The notes under the pieces: generated by a model | Seen by the model: only the letters and a program-made list of their open reading frames with translations | What the model was told of the DNA's origin: nothing | Databases searched by the model: none | Made by a program: the position numbers and the translations under genes | From: Clostridia bacterium | GTDB taxonomy: Bacteria > Bacillota > Clostridia > TANB77 > CAG-508 | Reading direction: 5' to 3' | Assembly (NCBI GenBank): GCA_022798895.1 | Contig: JAAWNJ010000014.1 | Location: 1-32,802, forward strand | DNA length: 32,802 nt | In this document: piece by piece, positions 8,826-16,231 of the stretch | Numbering within the stretch: position 1 is the stretch's first letter | How the letters are laid out: the number at the start of each line of letters is the position of its first letter

Positions 8826-8983
8826 AAAAGGTATCAAATCTTTATTCTTAGCCACTCTATGGAGAATAAATACCACATAGAAGTATCTACTTATTGCTGC
8901 TTCCTTCCGGACCTGACAAGGTTCATAGGCTCCTATTGGTTTTACTCTCCATACAATGGCTAAAATAAAAAACTTCATACCTT
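8826..8983 (-). ncRNA. ffs: Signal recognition particle RNA (small bacterial type)
   Basis: The minus strand holds the invariant SRP helix 8 apical sequence GTCAGGTCCGGAAGGAAGCA (asymmetric loop and GGAA tetraloop). The flanks pair with each other: TATGGAGA/TCTCCATA, AGCCA/TGGCT, AATAAA/TTTATT and AAAGGTAT/ATACCTTT, making one long rod of about 155 nt. This RNA binds Ffh and guides ribosomes making membrane proteins. It lacks the separate Alu domain of the roughly 270-nt Bacillus RNA. The outermost stem followed by a T-run can act as its own terminator. A good promoter lies just upstream. Position next to dnaX is common in Firmicutes. Exact ends are inferred. Confidence 0.9.
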
Positions 8984-8986
8984 TGT

Positions 8987-9015
8987 ATTATATACTTTTT
9001 TATTTTGTTTAGCAA
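8987..9015 (-). promoter_or_regulatory. Sigma-A promoter of the SRP RNA
   Basis: Minus strand TTGCTA, 17-base spacer, TATAAT. The predicted start is around 8980, right at the base of the SRP RNA rod. Confidence 0.65.
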
Positions 9016-9027
9016 GAGAATTTTATG

Positions 9028-9777
9028 CTATTTTACTCTCTTAAATACAATATCTTTCATATCTGTTTTTTCTATATAGCAATTTTCTTCTTCATCTAAA
9101 TTTCCTGTTGGTAGTTCTAATGCTATTTCTGCTTGATATTTAGCTTTTGTTGTTTCTATCATAAAGTCACAAGTAATAGCAAATTTGATTTCTTCATTAG
9201 TCACTTTTATCTTTTTTAATAATGTATTATTATGAATAATTTCTTTGTCTTTGTCTGAAGTATAGTTACCAATGCTACTGTTACTAAATCTAATTAAAGC
9301 CTGCCCACCTTTACTTCCAATTTCCAAATTAGAAGAGTTGCTACTACTACTTCCTTTATATTCTAACTTTTCATCTACTAAAAACTGCTCATCATAAGTA
9401 TAAAGTCTCCCTGCCTCACTATTAGGCATATAGGTTTGAATAGCTCCTTTTTGTGGTGCCTTTTTTATTTGAATATTACTAATTTTGACACTTTTAATGA
9501 GTTCATCTTCTTTGATGTTATTTGTATTTTGGTCTATATAAAAATACACATCATTATTCTGGCAAATGTCAAAATTCCATTTTTCTTTACTTTTCTCTGC
9601 TGTTTCAACACCTTCTACTGTTCCAATGACTACAATTTTGGAAAGCTGATATGGCATATTTGTTTCGCCTTCCACCTCATATTTAATCATCATAATGGCA
9701 ACACCAAGAAGTACTAAAACTAAAATGCTTACTGCTATTATGAGTTTTATGGTTTCCTTTCTTTTTTCAGTTATCAC
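9028..9777 (-). CDS. Membrane-anchored extracytoplasmic protein of unknown function
   Basis: A 249-residue protein with a short basic N-terminus, one membrane segment (about residues 12-31, LIIAVSILVLVLLGVAIMMI) and a mostly beta/alpha outer domain rich in Ser, Asn and Lys. A low-complexity stretch (GSSSSNSSN) sits near the middle. I do not recognise a family. The start is a GTG at 9777 with AGGAGG 8 bases upstream; the overlapping ATG two bases upstream is followed at once by a stop. The protein is probably tethered outside the membrane. It lies between the SRP RNA and tRNA-Ser on the same strand and may be expressed alone. Confidence 0.7.
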   Translation of the reverse strand: MITEKRKETIKLIIAVSILVLVLLGVAIMMIKYEVEGETNMPYQLSKIVVIGTVEGVETAEKSKEKWNFDICQNNDVYFYIDQNTNNIKEDELIKSVKISNIQIKKAPQKGAIQTYMPNSEAGRLYTYDEQFLVDEKLEYKGSSSSNSSNLEIGSKGGQALIRFSNSSIGNYTSDKDKEIIHNNTLLKKIKVTNEEIKFAITCDFMIETTKAKYQAEIALELPTGNLDEEENCYIEKTDMKDIVFKRVK

Positions 9778-9835
9778 ATCTTCCTCCTTAAGATTTTATT
9801 CTTTTGTATATTTCTTACTACTTTAATTTTACATT

Positions 9836-9929
9836 TGGCGGAGTGGGTGGGATTCGAACCCACGTGGCACTTATACAGTACCTAATTGATTTCGAATCAA
9901 CCTCGTTATGACCACTTCGATACCACTCC
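9836..9929 (-). tRNA. tRNA-Ser (anticodon CGA)
   Basis: A 94-nt class II tRNA with acceptor GGAGTGG/CCACTCC, an anticodon stem GTTGA/TCAAT around the loop TTCGAAA (anticodon CGA, reads UCG), a long variable arm, a GGTTCGAATCC T-arm and an encoded CCA end. It lies just beyond the tadA stop codon. Confidence 0.93.
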
Positions 9930-9931
9930 TT

Positions 9932-10393
9932 TTATTTCTTTTTTTGACGTAGTTCTTTAAAAAATTGCTTTAATATCCCTTCACATTCTTGTCCTAAAAT
10001 TCCTGTTTCTATCTCTATTTTATGATTAAATGGATAATCTTGTAATAAATTTAATACTGAACCACATGCTCCTGTTTTTGGATCCATTGTTCCAATATAT
10101 AACTTTCTAATTCTAGACTGAATGAGAGCTCCTGCGCACATACTACATGGCTCTAAAGTTACATACATATCACAATCTGTTAAGCGCCAAGAATTTAACT
10201 TTTTACTTGCTTTTTGAATTGCTAGAATTTCTGCATGCTTTGTAGTATCTAGCTTGTACTCTTTTTCATTATATGCTCTTGCTATGATTTTATGATTTTT
10301 TACAATAATAGCTCCTACTGGAATTTCTTCCTTGTCATAGGCTTTTTTAGCTTGTTTTAGAGCTTCTTTCATGTATTTTTCAACTTCTAGCAT
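9932..10393 (-). CDS. tadA: tRNA-specific adenosine deaminase TadA
   Basis: A 153-residue CMP/dCMP-deaminase-fold enzyme. It has the zinc and proton-shuttle motif HAEILAIQKA and the second zinc motif PCSMCAGAL, plus the TadA-typical N-terminus (MKEALKQAKKAYDKEEIPVG). It converts adenosine 34 of tRNA-Arg(ACG) to inosine in the cytoplasm and is usually essential. A near-consensus promoter (10435-10463) sits just upstream. tRNA-Ser begins three bases after the stop and may be co-transcribed. Confidence 0.96.
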   Translation of the reverse strand: MLEVEKYMKEALKQAKKAYDKEEIPVGAIIVKNHKIIARAYNEKEYKLDTTKHAEILAIQKASKKLNSWRLTDCDMYVTLEPCSMCAGALIQSRIRKLYIGTMDPKTGACGSVLNLLQDYPFNHKIEIETGILGQECEGILKQFFKELRQKKK

Positions 10394-10434
10394 TTTTTCC
10401 TACTTTCCTATTTTCATGTCTAATTTGCTTTATT

Positions 10435-10463
10435 ATCATACAATATTTCATAATTTCTGTCAA
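10435..10463 (-). promoter_or_regulatory. Sigma-A promoter of tadA
   Basis: Minus strand TTGACA, 17-base spacer, TATGAT, ending about 42 bases upstream of the tadA ATG. Confidence 0.7.
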
Positions 10464-10494
10464 ATCTGATTGGTGAAATATTCACATAGATTCC

Positions 10495-10523
10495 TTGATT
10501 TTTAGTAGGATTGGTGGTAAGAT
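10495..10523 (+). promoter_or_regulatory. Sigma-A promoter of the 23-codon mini-gene
   Basis: TTGATT, 17-base spacer, TAAGAT, divergent from the tadA promoter. The predicted transcript starts near 10530 and would end at the strong terminator near 10690. Confidence 0.6.
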
Positions 10524-10555
10524 AAATAGCATATCTTTATAAAGGAGTGTCATCT

Positions 10556-10627
10556 ATGGCAAAATCAAACAAGTTTGTCACAGCTGCATATCAGCATTTG
10601 GATGAGCTGGTTCTTATGGCACTTTAA
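10556..10627 (+). CDS. 23-residue peptide gene of unknown function
   Basis: A short frame starting MAKSNKFVTAAYQHLDELVL and ending after three more residues. It has a full set of signals: a promoter at 10495, an AAAGGAG box 8 bases before the ATG, and a strong terminator about 28 bases after the stop. The peptide is soluble-looking and could form an amphipathic helix. Between stop and terminator is a small stem (GGAAAG/CTTTCC). The unit is about 160 nt and could be a small-protein mRNA, a dual-function small RNA, or the 5' remnant of a longer deleted gene. I do not recognise the peptide. Confidence 0.5.
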   Translation: MAKSNKFVTAAYQHLDELVLMAL

Positions 10628-10654
10628 AGGAAAGAGCACAGTATCTTTCCAAGA

Positions 10655-10692
10655 CCAAAGGCAAGGGAAATCCCTTGCCTTTGGTTATTTTT
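10655..10692 (+). terminator. Strong intrinsic terminator of the mini-gene
   Basis: CCAAAGGCAAGGG pairs perfectly with CCCTTGCCTTTGG around a 4-base loop and is followed by TTATTTTTATT. Thirteen base pairs make it one of the best terminators in the window. Confidence 0.85.
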
Positions 10693-10729
10693 ATTCCTTG
10701 TGTCTAAATTTACCAATTTTAATCTTTCT

Positions 10730-10801
10730 TTAAAAAAGATTTGCGTGTGTTTCAATATCAAATAACAATATCACTAACCTATCTTCTTCAATTTTATACA
10801 T
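10730..10801 (-). pseudogene. C-terminal relic of a YafQ/RelE-type toxin
   Basis: A 23-codon frame starts two bases after the antitoxin stop codon. It has an AGAGGAA box and an ATG, and reads MYKIEEDRLV... ending LLFDIETHANLF. That ending resembles the conserved C-terminus of YafQ-type mRNA interferases (pattern Y-x-I-x-D-x-x-L-x-L-x-L ... THxxLF). The roughly 65-residue catalytic N-terminal part is missing, so no active toxin can be made. Toxin and antitoxin order and spacing (relB then toxin) is the family norm. The match is by eye to a short motif. Confidence 0.55.
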
Positions 10802-10803
10802 AT

Positions 10804-11109
10804 TTATTCCTCTTCTAAGTCTTTCATTAGTTCATCAACACTATTATAAGTCTTATCCATTCTATCTTTTTCTAGCTCTTCAAAATTGACTTTACTATAA
10901 TCATGTAAATGTCCACATTCACATATATAAGAACCATAACCATCATTTAATTCTACAATGCCTTTTCTTTTTAAAGAAAATGGAATACCATTGTTAAGTT
11001 TTATTTGATGTAAAAATATATTTATTGCTTCACTTAAAGATAAACCTAAATCATCTAATATTGGTGTAATTTCTTTTCTTATATTATCATTTATTCTTAC
11101 TGTAGACAT
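10804..11109 (-). CDS. RelB/DinJ-family antitoxin (orphan)
   Basis: A 101-residue protein. Its N-terminal ribbon-helix-helix (MSTVRINDNIRKEITPILDD) and SLSEAINIFLHQIKLNNGIPF are typical of RelB/DinJ antitoxins, which dimerise on the operator and neutralise an mRNA interferase. The C-terminal part holds an unusual stretch, DGYGSYICECGHLHDYSKVN, with two Cys and two His residues that could bind a metal. The tail SVDELMKDLEEE is the usual toxin-binding end. Start at 11109 preferred, with AGGGGTGA just upstream; the track start is a GTG inside that box. No full toxin gene follows, only a relic. Confidence 0.82.
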   Translation of the reverse strand: MSTVRINDNIRKEITPILDDLGLSLSEAINIFLHQIKLNNGIPFSLKRKGIVELNDGYGSYICECGHLHDYSKVNFEELEKDRMDKTYNSVDELMKDLEEE

Positions 11110-11228
11110 ATTAATCACCCCTTTTACAATTTACTATATAATAACATTATACTTTATATTGTATACAAATGTCAACATTTTGTATACAATATTATCATAT
11201 GTAAATAAACACAATTTATTCTATAATT

Positions 11229-11266
11229 TTAAAAAAACTAAAAGTCCGAAATAGACTTTTAGTTTT
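11229..11266 (-). terminator. Terminator of tRNA-Arg
   Basis: A 14-base perfect inverted repeat (AAAAACTAAAAGTC and complement) with a 7-base loop begins at the CCA end of the tRNA and is followed on the minus strand by a T-run. Confidence 0.8.
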
Positions 11267-11343
11267 TGGTGTGCCTAGCGGGAATTGAACCTGCGACCTC
11301 TCGCTTAGGAGGCGAGCGCTCTATCCAACTGAGCTATAGACAC
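11267..11343 (-). tRNA. tRNA-Arg (anticodon CCT)
   Basis: A 77-nt tRNA with acceptor GTGTCTA/TAGGCAC, D-arm GCTCAGTTGGATAGAGC, anticodon stem CTCGC/GCGAG around CTCCTAA (anticodon CCT, reads AGG), T-loop GGTTCAATTCC and an encoded CCA end. Confidence 0.95.
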
Positions 11344-11375
11344 ATATATAATTGCCTTATTTCAAGGCAATTCCT

Positions 11376-11404
11376 ATTATACGATATTTTTGCATTTTGT
11401 GCAA
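11376..11404 (-). promoter_or_regulatory. Sigma-A promoter of tRNA-Arg
   Basis: Minus strand TTGCAC, 17-base spacer, TATAAT. An 8-bp hairpin (ATTGCCTT/AAGGCAAT) lies between this promoter and the tRNA 5' end, probably in the precursor leader. Confidence 0.7.
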
Positions 11405-11451
11405 GTGCCTCTATTGACTTAATATGATATAATCTAATATGGTGATTAAAA

Positions 11452-12168
11452 ATGCAACGTATTTTAAGTTATTTAAGAAAAACCATTGAAACCTATCATT
11501 TAATCGAAGAAGGAGATAAAATTGCAGTTGGTCTTTCAGGTGGCAAAGACTCTTTTGCTTTATTAATGAGTTTAAAAGCACTGCAAAAATTTTATCCTTC
11601 TCATTTTGAATTACTTGCTATTAGCATTGACCCTGGTTTTGAGTTTTTTAATCAAGAATTTTTGAAAAATAAATGTGAAGAAATTGGAGTTCCTCTCGTT
11701 ATAGAACAATCACATATCAAAGAAATTGTTTTTGATGTAAGGCAAGAAAAAAATCCTTGTTCTTTATGTGCTAACTTACGTAGGGGGATTTTAAACTCTG
11801 TTGCTATTCAAGAAGGATGTAATAAAATCGCTTTAGGTCATAATCAGGATGATGCCTTAGAAACCTTTTTATTAAACTTTCTATATGCTGGGAATTTATC
11901 TACATTTGCCCCTGCTAGTTATATGGATCGTTCTAAAATAACTCTTATTAGACCTTTAATTGATACTCCTGAAAAGGAAATTAAGAAGTTTATAAAACGT
12001 AATCAAGTGGAAGTTATGCCTAAGGTCTGTCCTATGGATGGAATTTCTAAACGTGAAGATATGAAAAATATGATAGTAGAATGGGAGAAAAAAATACCAA
12101 CTATTCGTAGCAATATGGTTGGTGCTATTAAAAGGGCTCATATTAATGGGTGGAAGGAAAGTAAATAA
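11452..12168 (+). CDS. TtcA-like tRNA thiolation PP-loop ATPase
   Basis: A 238-residue ATP pyrophosphatase of the TtcA/TilS fold. It shows the PP-loop SGGKDSFALL, a CSLCANLRRG motif with the CxxC expected to help hold an iron-sulfur cluster, and GHNQDDALETFLLN. TtcA makes 2-thiocytidine at position 32 of certain tRNAs; related proteins thiolate other positions, so the exact target is not certain. Promoter: an extended -10 (TGATATAAT) ends about 18 bases before the ATG, so the leader would be very short and no clear RBS is seen. Its stop faces the pgcA stop across an inverted-repeat element. Confidence 0.85.
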   Translation: MQRILSYLRKTIETYHLIEEGDKIAVGLSGGKDSFALLMSLKALQKFYPSHFELLAISIDPGFEFFNQEFLKNKCEEIGVPLVIEQSHIKEIVFDVRQEKNPCSLCANLRRGILNSVAIQEGCNKIALGHNQDDALETFLLNFLYAGNLSTFAPASYMDRSKITLIRPLIDTPEKEIKKFIKRNQVEVMPKVCPMDGISKREDMKNMIVEWEKKIPTIRSNMVGAIKRAHINGWKESK

Positions 12169-12310
12169 ATAGATAGTAAATGATTATAGATATATTTTCC
12201 GTTCAGCTATGGACGCTCCGCTACAGGGTCTCTTGCCTTTCAGGCATTCCCTATACCTTGCTTCACTTCAAATTATATCTATAATCATTTTTGTTATTCT
12301 ACTATTTACT
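12164..12310. repeat. Long inverted repeat with GC-rich centre between convergent genes
   Basis: AATGATTATAGATATA at about 12179-12194 is repeated inverted at about 12273-12288, and weaker complementarity extends to the two stop codons. The roughly 75-base centre is richer in GC and has its own nested stems (AGGG..TGCC / GGCA..CCCT). The whole could be a MITE-like insertion or a large bidirectional terminator between ttcA-like and pgcA. Confidence 0.55.
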
Positions 12311-14032
12311 TAATTCTTTCATAGCTATTTCTAACTCTTCTAATTTTTCATCTGCATCCTCTAGGTTGTTTCCTTTTACACCCATGTAGAACTTAATCTT
12401 AGGTTCTGTTCCTGAAGGACGTACACAGCACCAACTATCACCTGCTAGGTCAAAATATAATACATTTGATTTTGGTAAATTAGTACTTACATCTTCTCCT
12501 GTTTCATTGTTATGAATATTTTGTGCTTGGTAATCTCCAAAGAAAATTACTTTTTCTCCTGCAATTTCAGTTGCTGGATGCTTTCTCATATTTTCCATCA
12601 TTTGTTTAATTTGCTCTGCACCTTCTATACCTTTTAATGTAATAGAAAATTGCTTTTCTTTGTAATATCCATATTTTTCATACATAGCAAGCATGGCATC
12701 CCATAAAGTCATTCCTTTTTGTTTATAATAGCATGCTGCTTCGCAAAGTGTCATTACTGCTACTATTCCATCTTTATCTCTTGCATGTGTTCCAATAATA
12801 CATCCATAACTTTCTTCATAAGAATATAAACATTCATACTCATTGTTGTTTTCTTCAAATCCACGAATAATCTTAGCAACATTTTTAAAACCAGTTAAAG
12901 TTGAAAATAGCTTTACATGATAAGATTTAGCAATTGCATCTGTTAAGTTTGAAGATACAATCGTTTTAATAATGGCTCCATTACTTGGTAATGTTCCATT
13001 AGCTTTCTTTTGTGATAAAATATATTCTGCAATTAAATTTCCTGTCATGTTTCCATTAAATTGAATATACTCACCTGTTGTTTGATTTTTAGCATATACT
13101 CCTAATCTATCTGCATCTGGGTCATTAGCTAGAATGATATCTGCATCTTTTTCTTTTGCTAATTCTAATGCTAATTTAAAAGCTTTTGGATCCTCTGGAT
13201 TTGGATAATCCACTGTTGGGAAATTACCGTCTGGGTCTGCTTGTTCTTTTACTACATAAATATTTTCAAATCCTAATTCTTTTAAAATAGTTTGAACTGG
13301 AATATTCCCTGTTCCATGAAGTGGCGTATAAACAATTCTAATATCTTTTTGTGTTTCATCAATTGCTTTTTGATTTACAACTAATTTTTTAAGTTCTTCT
13401 AAATATTTTTTATCAATTTCAGCGCCAATAGTATGGTATAGTCCTTGGCTTTCTGCTACTGATTTTTCTATTTTCTTAATAGCAGATAAATCTGTTACTT
13501 TATTTACTTCTGCTATAATTTCTTTATCTGTTGGCTCTACAATTTGAGCACCATCTTCCCAATATACTTTGTATCCATTATATTCTGGTGGATTATGACT
13601 TGCTGTTACTACAATTCCTGCAATACAGCCTAATTCCCTTACTGCAAAAGATAGTTCTGGAGTTGGTCTTAAGGTATCAAATCGATAGGTTTTAATTCCA
13701 TTTGCATTTAAACAAAGTGCTGCTTGCTCACTAAATTCTACTGACATTCTTCTAGAGTCATACGCTATTGCTACTCCTCTATTTTGTCCACCTTTTTGGA
13801 TGATATAATTTGCTAACCCCTGTGTTGCTTTAGTAACAGTATAAGTATTCATTCTATTGGTTCCAATACCAATAACACCTCTTAATCCTGCTGTTCCGAA
13901 TTCTAAATCTTTATAAAATCTATCTTCTATTTCTTTTTCATTATTTTCAATATTTTTTAAGTCTTGTTTGTCTACTTCAGAAATAGCTAGGTCATTTAAC
14001 CATTGTTCATATTTTACTTTATATTTTTCCAT
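12302..14032 (-). CDS. pgcA: Phosphoglucomutase/phosphomannomutase
   Basis: A 576-residue alpha-D-phosphohexomutase. It has the active-site serine loop TASHNPPEYNGYKVYW, the metal-binding loop DPDADRLGV, the sugar-binding segment EESYG and the phosphate-binding loop RPSGTEPKIKFY. It interconverts glucose-6-phosphate and glucose-1-phosphate (and probably mannose phosphates). Length and the N-terminal DKQDLKNIENNEKEIEDRFY segment match the PgcA group of Firmicutes. It lies 15 bases downstream of the uridylyltransferase gene on the same strand, so the two enzymes form a sugar-1-phosphate to UDP-sugar module. RBS AAAGGA just upstream of the ATG. Confidence 0.94.
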   Translation of the reverse strand: MEKYKVKYEQWLNDLAISEVDKQDLKNIENNEKEIEDRFYKDLEFGTAGLRGVIGIGTNRMNTYTVTKATQGLANYIIQKGGQNRGVAIAYDSRRMSVEFSEQAALCLNANGIKTYRFDTLRPTPELSFAVRELGCIAGIVVTASHNPPEYNGYKVYWEDGAQIVEPTDKEIIAEVNKVTDLSAIKKIEKSVAESQGLYHTIGAEIDKKYLEELKKLVVNQKAIDETQKDIRIVYTPLHGTGNIPVQTILKELGFENIYVVKEQADPDGNFPTVDYPNPEDPKAFKLALELAKEKDADIILANDPDADRLGVYAKNQTTGEYIQFNGNMTGNLIAEYILSQKKANGTLPSNGAIIKTIVSSNLTDAIAKSYHVKLFSTLTGFKNVAKIIRGFEENNNEYECLYSYEESYGCIIGTHARDKDGIVAVMTLCEAACYYKQKGMTLWDAMLAMYEKYGYYKEKQFSITLKGIEGAEQIKQMMENMRKHPATEIAGEKVIFFGDYQAQNIHNNETGEDVSTNLPKSNVLYFDLAGDSWCCVRPSGTEPKIKFYMGVKGNNLEDADEKLEELEIAMKELSK

Positions 14033-14047
14033 CTCTTTATCCTTTCT

Positions 14048-15292
14048 TTAACTAATATGATAAAATGCTTTATATAAAGCTCTTGCTGTTTCTGGACTGT
14101 CTACGCCTTCAGCATTTTTTACTGGTGCAAATTCATCTTCTCTTTTTACCCTTAGAATACTCATGCTATCCACTGTTGAGAAGGCATCAAATAGAAATGC
14201 TTCAAATTTGTAGGCATTTGGCTCTGTTGGTTCTACTACTTCTCCTTTATCATTTAAATAACTTGCTTTTTTGAAAGCAACATGATATGGCAATTTATTT
14301 GTACTTATTTGTTCTAATGCTGATAAATGGAACTGATTACATAGAATATGAGATTCTCCGTAAAGAAGTTCACCTTTCTCATCTGTTCTCTCTGCTAATT
14401 CGTCTGATATTTCAGTATATTCAATTACATTTGGCTTATTATCTTTTTTGCAGAAAACACCTACTCTTTCATGCGGATTAGCCTTTACAACACTTTTTCC
14501 TGCCATCAGAGTTCCTTCACTAATGGCTAGCCCTGTTAATACTGGATCTACCATTTTTGCTAAGACATTATCTACTCCACCAATATATACCCATTCAATT
14601 CCTTTTTCTTTCATATCGTAAAGTACACCATTTTTTCTCATGGCTTCAAAAATTCCGCCATGCCCATCTGCTGCTAGTTTCATTGTTCCATCTTCATTTA
14701 ACAAAATTTTTCCTTTTGTATCAATCATTGGTAATTTTCCTTGAATAAAGAAACTAACTGCTTCCTTTGGATATCCAAAGTAGTTATGATCTTTAAAAAA
14801 TTGAATGGTATCTTCATTGTTAGCATCACTTGTCATTAAATACCATGGAATGGTAACATGATATTTTTCACAAGCTTCTCTCATTGTGTCACATAATATT
14901 TCAAAAATAGATTGATGTGAGTCTAATCCTAAATCATAAGTTCCTTTTGGTCCATTATGTCCAAGTCTTGTTCCTTGTCCTCCTGCCATGGTAACTACTG
15001 CTAATTTTCCAGCTTTGATTGCCTCTTCTCCTAAAGAAGTATATTTTTCTAATTCTTCTTGTGATAATTCTGCTTTTGTTACATGACTAATAGGTTCTAA
15101 TTTTGCATTTTCAAAATTTGCTTTTATTTTAGTTGTTTCATAAAGTTCTTGCATTTGTTTAAAATTCGTTGTTAAGATTGCATCTAACAGCTCACTTTGT
15201 CTTTCTTTTGATAGGGAATTAAAAGAATTTAATAAATGTTCTTGTCCATACTTTTGAAGCATTTGCTTAGCAGCTAATAATTTTTCTTCCAT
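14048..15292 (-). CDS. UDPGP-type UTP-sugar-1-phosphate uridylyltransferase
   Basis: A 414-residue protein of the eukaryotic-like UDPGP family (UDP-GlcNAc pyrophosphorylase/UDP-sugar pyrophosphorylase), unlike the GalU/GlmU families. The nucleotide-binding motif is VVTMAGGQGTRLGHNGPKGT. The middle has PWYLMTSDANNEDT and the sugar-binding ADGHGGIFEAM and GVDNVLAKMVDP segments. It condenses UTP with GlcNAc-1-P, Glc-1-P or related sugar phosphates; which one cannot be told by eye. It sits in an operon with pgcA (stop to start 15 bases), arguing for glucose-1-phosphate or a mutase product as substrate. The product could feed the glycosyltransferase at 4.97 kb. Confidence 0.88.
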   Translation of the reverse strand: MEEKLLAAKQMLQKYGQEHLLNSFNSLSKERQSELLDAILTTNFKQMQELYETTKIKANFENAKLEPISHVTKAELSQEELEKYTSLGEEAIKAGKLAVVTMAGGQGTRLGHNGPKGTYDLGLDSHQSIFEILCDTMREACEKYHVTIPWYLMTSDANNEDTIQFFKDHNYFGYPKEAVSFFIQGKLPMIDTKGKILLNEDGTMKLAADGHGGIFEAMRKNGVLYDMKEKGIEWVYIGGVDNVLAKMVDPVLTGLAISEGTLMAGKSVVKANPHERVGVFCKKDNKPNVIEYTEISDELAERTDEKGELLYGESHILCNQFHLSALEQISTNKLPYHVAFKKASYLNDKGEVVEPTEPNAYKFEAFLFDAFSTVDSMSILRVKREDEFAPVKNAEGVDSPETARALYKAFYHIS

Positions 15293-15424
15293 AAAATTAC
15301 CTTCCTTTTCTTAAAATAGTTTGTCCCTATAAAAACTGTAACTAATATCTACTATCTTATATCATATCCATTTTTTCGTCAATTATGTTTTGAAGAATTC
15401 TATTTAGTTTAATAATTCTTAAGA

Positions 15425-15462
15425 TTAAAAAATATCACTTTCGCTTTTGCTACTTGTGATAT
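15425..15462 (-). terminator. Terminator of the 15.5 kb gene
   Basis: ATATCAC/GTGATAT stem followed on the minus strand by TTTTTTAAT, about 10 bases after the stop codon. Confidence 0.65.
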
Positions 15463-15471
15463 GCTTTCAAT

Positions 15472-15987
15472 TTATGCTTCTTTTTTATATCCTTCAAATA
15501 CATCTGTAATTTCTCTTTCTCCTGATGTATTTAAAACCCTATCATGCGAATTTAATATTTCTACAATGTGATGATTAAATTCTGTTACTTCAAAGAAATT
15601 AATTATCTTTATATTATTTACCTTTTCTTTTTCTACCCATCTTTGTATATTTTCATTATTTTTCTCAATATAACCTCTGCTTCCATTAATTAATATAATG
15701 TTTTCTTTTTTCTCATTTACTTCTAAGTCTAGTAGTTGATGAATATCTCCATATTTCTTAGAATTAATTTCTTCCCAACGAATTCCTAAAATTTCTTCTT
15801 CATTTCTTAAATTCAATTTTCTTACTAATGTTACAATATTTTCTCGTATATTGTTTTCTAGGAGTGTTATCACGTTTATTTGTTCTTCTATTTTGTGGTT
15901 TATATATGGCAATAACATTGTTGCAAAATGCCAATCACTCACATAAAAACTACATAGTTTTTCGACTCTTTGATTTTCTTTTCTCAT
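15472..15987 (-). CDS. MEDS-like signalling domain protein (uncertain)
   Basis: A 171-residue soluble protein. The start at 15987 is chosen because AGGGG lies about 9 bases upstream; the track start at 16005 has no RBS. The N-terminus (VEKLCSFYVSDWHFATMLLPYIN) and LINGSRGYIEKNNENIQRWV, with alternating helices and strands, resemble the RecA-like MEDS sensory fold, but this is weak. A C-terminal FFEVTEFNHHIVEILNSHDRVLNT segment has two adjacent His residues. No membrane segment. It is a monocistronic unit with its own terminator, divergent from spoIIR. Function unknown. Confidence 0.65.
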   Translation of the reverse strand: MRKENQRVEKLCSFYVSDWHFATMLLPYINHKIEEQINVITLLENNIRENIVTLVRKLNLRNEEEILGIRWEEINSKKYGDIHQLLDLEVNEKKENIILINGSRGYIEKNNENIQRWVEKEKVNNIKIINFFEVTEFNHHIVEILNSHDRVLNTSGEREITDVFEGYKKEA

Positions 15988-16231
15988 TTGAAACAACCCC
16001 TTCATTTGTATTTTGCATCTTGGAAAATTTTACCATTTATTACTTACGGAAGTCAAGCTTTTTCCAAATAAATCGTACGTCTTTATTCGACATTTAGATA
16101 TCATTTTTTTATCAAATTTGTATGAATTTTCTTTGGCAAGTCAAAAAATTTTTTCCAATACTGTATATTTTTTTTAATTTAGTCAATAATTCTATTAAAC
16201 ACAAAAATTTTGAAAATACGGAGGATAAAAA

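Noticed and set aside
8987-9015. A T-box or similar regulator before dnaX.
   Set aside because: The region is fully explained by the SRP RNA and its promoter.
10495-10692. 6S RNA or a known riboswitch at the mini-gene.
   Set aside because: No long rod-like structure with a central bubble, and no known aptamer motif.
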